Assembly (NCBI GenBank): GCA_910584585.1
Contig: CAJUBP010000083.1
Span: 1 to 7,203, forward strand
Length of the DNA stretch: 7,203 nt
Source of the DNA: an uncultured Lachnospiraceae bacterium
GTDB taxonomy: Bacteria; Bacillota; Clostridia; Lachnospirales; Lachnospiraceae
Direction: 5' to 3'
Part shown: positions 4,741-7,203 of the stretch, one piece after another
How the letters are laid out: each line of letters starts with the position of its first letter
How positions within the stretch are numbered: the stretch's first letter is position 1
The notes under the pieces: generated by a model
Databases searched by the model: none
The model's input: the letters and a program-made list of their open reading frames with translations, nothing else
Told to the model about the DNA's origin: nothing
Translations under genes and position numbers: made by a program

Positions 4741-5670
4741 ATGATGTATGATGTAATTATTCTAGGAAGCGGCCCGGCAGGGTTAAGCGCGGCAATCTAT
4801 GCGCAAAGGGCAAGATTAAGCACCTTAATAATAGAAGAAAAGCCGTTAAGCGGCGGACAGATTCTGGACACTTACGAAGTGGATAATTATCCGGGGCTTC
4901 CGGGAATTACCGGATTTGAAATGGGGCAGAAATTCCGCGCCCATGCGGATCAGTTAGGGGCTGAGGTGGTAAATGCCGGGGTGCTTGAGGTAAAAATTGA
5001 GGATGAGAAAAAAGTGGTTGTCACCGCAAAGGGCAATTATGAAGCCAAAAGCCTGATTATCGCCACAGGGGCCAGACATCGGAAGCTGGGAGTGCCGGGA
5101 GAAGAGGAACTGGTGGGAATGGGCGTGTCCTACTGCGCTACCTGCGACGGCGCGTTTTTCCGGGGAAAGACGGTGGCAGTGGCAGGCGGCGGGGATGTGG
5201 CGCTGGAAGACGCTTTATTTCTGGCCCGGGGCTGCGAGAAAGTTTACCTGATTCACAGGAGAGATGAATTCCGGGGCGCGGGAATCCTCCAGGAGCGGGT
5301 AAAAGAGACGCCCAATATTGAGCTGGTGTTAAACAGCAACTTAACCTCCATTCAGGGAGAAGGGGAGGTTTCGTCGGTTCTTGTCCATAACCAGAAAGAA
5401 GATACCGACAGGGAACTTAAGGTGCAGGGAGTGTTCATTGCAGTGGGCATTGAGCCGAATTCCGGAGCGGTAAAGGACTTGGTGGCCCAGGACGCCCAGG
5501 GATATATAGTGGCCGGCGAGGATACAAAGACCAGCGCGGAAGGCGTATTTGCGGCGGGAGACGTGAGAACCAAGCAGCTTCGGCAGGTGCTGACAGCGGC
5601 TGCCGACGGAGCCAATGCAGTGACCTCAGCAGAGAAATATATTACAGAAAAAAGCAATAAAATTTCATAA
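4741..5670 (+). CDS. trxB: Thioredoxin-disulfide reductase (low-Mr, NADPH type)
   Basis: This 309-residue flavoenzyme has the standard length and motifs of bacterial thioredoxin reductase, which passes electrons from NADPH through FAD to thioredoxin in the cytoplasm. The FAD site GSGPAG is at 9-14, the redox-active CATC at 132-135, the NADPH-fold GGGDVALE at 149-156, the HRRDEFR phosphate-binding motif at 172-178, and the second FAD motif AAGDVR at 271-276. The HRRxxxR motif points to NADPH rather than the ferredoxin-dependent variant known in some clostridia. The start is ambiguous by one codon: ATGATG at 4741 gives spacings of 5 or 8 bases from AGGAGG (4730-4735). No thioredoxin gene is in the window. 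It diverges from yjfB over a 128-base region. No strong terminator separates it from the next promoter. Confidence 0.96.
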   Translation: MMYDVIILGSGPAGLSAAIYAQRARLSTLIIEEKPLSGGQILDTYEVDNYPGLPGITGFEMGQKFRAHADQLGAEVVNAGVLEVKIEDEKKVVVTAKGNYEAKSLIIATGARHRKLGVPGEEELVGMGVSYCATCDGAFFRGKTVAVAGGGDVALEDALFLARGCEKVYLIHRRDEFRGAGILQERVKETPNIELVLNSNLTSIQGEGEVSSVLVHNQKEDTDRELKVQGVFIAVGIEPNSGAVKDLVAQDAQGYIVAGEDTKTSAEGVFAAGDVRTKQLRQVLTAAADGANAVTSAEKYITEKSNKIS

Positions 5671-5728
5671 CAATACAATAATGACAAGAACAGAGCAAAT
5701 ATTGCAACTTTTTTGTAAAAGATTACAG

Positions 5729-5757
5729 TTGACATAAACAGCCCTCCTTGTTATAAT
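5729..5757 (+). promoter_or_regulatory. Consensus sigma-A promoter of the NlpC/P60 gene
   Basis: A perfect TTGACA (5729-5734) and a perfect TATAAT (5752-5757) are separated by exactly 17 bases. Transcription would start near 5764 and leave a leader of about 87 bases. This is the strongest promoter by consensus in the window and predicts high constitutive expression of the secreted hydrolase. Confidence 0.92.
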
Positions 5758-5782
5758 AAATCCTGTAATAAATTTGTAACAT

Positions 5783-5807
5783 ATGAAGAATCCTATCAGG
5801 ACTTCAT
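5783..5807 (+). promoter_or_regulatory. Hairpin in the 5' leader of the NlpC/P60 mRNA
   Basis: ATGAAG (5783-5788) pairs with CTTCAT (5802-5807), and TCCT (5791-5794) with AGGA (5798-5801) around an ATC loop, with AA bulged at 5789-5790. It begins about 20 bases into the predicted transcript and ends 28 bases before the Shine-Dalgarno box, so it should not block the ribosome site directly. A 5' stabilising hairpin is a possible role. It is too small to be a c-di-AMP (ydaO-type) riboswitch, often found before cell-wall hydrolase genes. Confidence 0.4.
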
Positions 5808-5850
5808 GCTTTATAGAAGATTATGGGTTAAAATGGAGGGTATTATTATT

Positions 5851-7083
5851 ATGAACAGGAATTCAATTAGAAAAGCAACAACTTGTTGTTTAACTGCAGC
5901 AGTGGTATTGACCGGAAGTTCCTTTGTGTCTCACGCAGCAGTAAGCGCTGGAGCAGGAGATTTGATTTCAGCAGCTACGGAAGCGCCGGCAGATAATAAT
6001 AAGAAAGCAGATAAAGCAGCAGAAAACAATAACGCAACCGCAGGCGTAACTGAGATTTTTGCCAATTCTCTGGCACCCAGACAGGAAGCGATTGATACAG
6101 GCGCAGCTCAGGAAGAAGCTGAGGCCCCTGTTAAGACAGAATACGACAACATTGCAATCGCGCAGGTTGACAATTATGTAAATGTACGTTCCGCAGCCAG
6201 CGAAGAAGGGGAAGTGCTTGGAAAGTTATATAATAATTCCGCATGTACCGTACTTGGCGTTGAGGGTGACTGGTATAAGATTCATTCCGGCAATGTGGAA
6301 GGATACATCAAGGCAGAGTTCCTTGTATTAGGAGATGCGGAACTGGCTAAGTCTGTAGGACACAGAGTAGCGGATGTAACCACAGACACCCTGAATGTCC
6401 GTGCGGATTCCAGCACCGAGGCAGAATTATTGGGACAGGTTCCCCAGGGAGAAGAACTCAGCGTTGTGGAAGAGAAAGACGGCTGGGTAAAGGTAGCAAT
6501 TGAAGAAGGCGACGGCTGGGTATCCAGTGAATACGTAGACTGCAGCACACATTATGTAGTGGCAGAGTCCAGGGAAGAAGAGGAAGCCCGCCTTAAGAAA
6601 GAAGAAGAAGAGCGTAAGGCAGCAGAGGAAGCAGCAAGAAGAGCAACCAGAAGCAAATCTTCTAACTCAGGCTCTTCCAGTTCAGGTTCTTCCGAAGCAA
6701 CTTCCGGAGAGAGCAGAAGCTATGCTCCTCCAAGCGGCGGAAGCGGACAGGCAGTTGCAGATTATGCCTGCCAGTTTGTAGGCAATCCTTATGTATACGG
6801 CGGGACAAGCCTGACCAACGGCGCTGACTGTTCCGGATTTGTAATGAGTGTCTATGCAGCATTCGGCGTTGGCCTGCCCCATTCCTCCAGCGCGCTGGCA
6901 GGCGTAGGATACGGCGTAAGCACAGACGCAATGCAGCCTGGCGATATCGTATGCTACAGCGGCCACGTTGGAATCTATATCGGCGGAGACACCATTGTAC
7001 ATGCAAGCACCGAAGCAACCGGCATCAAGTACACTTCTCCGGCAGCATACAGACCGATTGTTGCAGTAAGAAGAATTTTTTAA
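5851..7083 (+). CDS. Secreted SH3b-SH3b-NlpC/P60 peptidoglycan hydrolase
   Basis: This 410-residue exported protein probably cleaves peptide stems of peptidoglycan as a cysteine endopeptidase. Residues 1-29 form a signal peptide: basic MNRNSIRK, hydrophobic LTAAVVLTGSS, likely cleavage after SHA. A low-complexity Ala/Glu/Asn region (30-95) follows. Two bacterial SH3 domains, about 103-160 and 171-231, carry the repeated (V/L)NVR signatures (110-113, 181-184) and likely bind the cell wall. Residues 239-266 are a charged Glu/Lys/Ala helix, probably a coiled coil, and 267-299 a Ser/Gly linker. The NlpC/P60 domain spans about 300-410 with Cys327 in GADCSGF, His372 in GHVGIYIG and His384 in VHAS as the catalytic set. 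The start at 5851 gives the proper signal peptide; GGAGGG (5835-5840) lies 10 bases upstream. The frame extends upstream to 5806, but that would bury the signal sequence. It is monocistronic between its own promoter and terminator. Confidence 0.94.
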   Translation: MNRNSIRKATTCCLTAAVVLTGSSFVSHAAVSAGAGDLISAATEAPADNNKKADKAAENNNATAGVTEIFANSLAPRQEAIDTGAAQEEAEAPVKTEYDNIAIAQVDNYVNVRSAASEEGEVLGKLYNNSACTVLGVEGDWYKIHSGNVEGYIKAEFLVLGDAELAKSVGHRVADVTTDTLNVRADSSTEAELLGQVPQGEELSVVEEKDGWVKVAIEEGDGWVSSEYVDCSTHYVVAESREEEEARLKKEEEERKAAEEAARRATRSKSSNSGSSSSGSSEATSGESRSYAPPSGGSGQAVADYACQFVGNPYVYGGTSLTNGADCSGFVMSVYAAFGVGLPHSSSALAGVGYGVSTDAMQPGDIVCYSGHVGIYIGGDTIVHASTEATGIKYTSPAAYRPIVAVRRIF

Positions 7084-7106
7084 GAATTACATAGACAATG
7101 GCAGCG

Positions 7107-7147
7107 AAGGCTGCCGGGAAGCAAAATGTTTCCCGGCAGCCTTTTTT
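7107..7147 (+). terminator. Strong intrinsic terminator of the NlpC/P60 gene
   Basis: AAGGCTGCCGGGAA (7107-7120) and TTCCCGGCAGCCTT (7130-7143) form a perfect 14-bp stem with a 9-base loop, and the T-run TTTTTT occupies 7142-7147. It begins 24 bases after the stop. The A/T ends of the stem would also allow some termination in the reverse direction. Confidence 0.95.
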
Positions 7148-7203
7148 GTCTTATAGGAAATTCCGACTTTCTGAGGCACAAAGAAAAACGTATGTTCATC
7201 GAA

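Noticed and set aside
5695..5714. GCAA/TTGC hairpin with T-run after trxB
   Set aside because: A 4-bp A/T-rich stem is too weak to call a terminator, although the six T residues are suggestive.

Overview
The window looks like the chromosome of a Gram-positive anaerobe in Clostridia, most likely Lachnospiraceae. Shine-Dalgarno boxes are strong (AGGAGG or GGAGG before nearly every gene), the sigma-A promoters are near consensus, and GC content is moderate. Gene content fits too: a FatA/FatB-type acyl-ACP thioesterase, a CvfB-type S1 protein, a YjfB motility protein, and a secreted SH3b-SH3b-NlpC/P60 hydrolase. The family assignment is inference; no species call is made.

Layout. (1) 59-703 encodes a YigZ/IMPACT-family protein. 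(2) 695-880 is a compact tRNA unit: A/T-rich upstream tract, promoter, tRNA-Gln(CTG) and intrinsic terminator. (3) 914-3483 is a tight three-gene operon: acyl-ACP thioesterase, CvfB-like S1 RNA-binding protein (4-base ATGA overlap), and a CPBP-family membrane protease. (4) 3484-4435 is a 952-base gap between convergent genes with no credible protein gene, filled by repeats. (5) yjfB (minus) and trxB (plus) diverge from a short region with overlapping predicted promoters and two small palindromes. (6) A near-consensus promoter and hairpin-bearing leader precede a 410-residue secreted NlpC/P60 protein, which ends at a strong terminator.

The most unusual region is 3524-4370. Two copies of one element, A (plus) and B (minus), face each other tail to tail. 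Their 129-base cores align without gaps (16 differences by hand count, 14 of them transitions). Each core is closed by long complementary arms whose sequence differs between the copies but still pairs within each copy. Inner helices also persist, one with a T-A to C-G compensatory change. Element B folds into a 26-bp outer helix with only two G-U pairs. The 'head' arm is reiterated in tandem (two in A, three in B), so several heads compete for one tail; the tail of B lies in three imperfect tandem copies. This points to a structured RNA or single-stranded DNA element, or a MITE-like mobile repeat, that I cannot match to a named family.

The other genes are mostly housekeeping: lipid chain release, RNA binding, thiol redox, cell-wall turnover and motility. 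Nothing shows that the repeats serve any of them; they may provide bidirectional transcription termination between the CPBP gene and yjfB.
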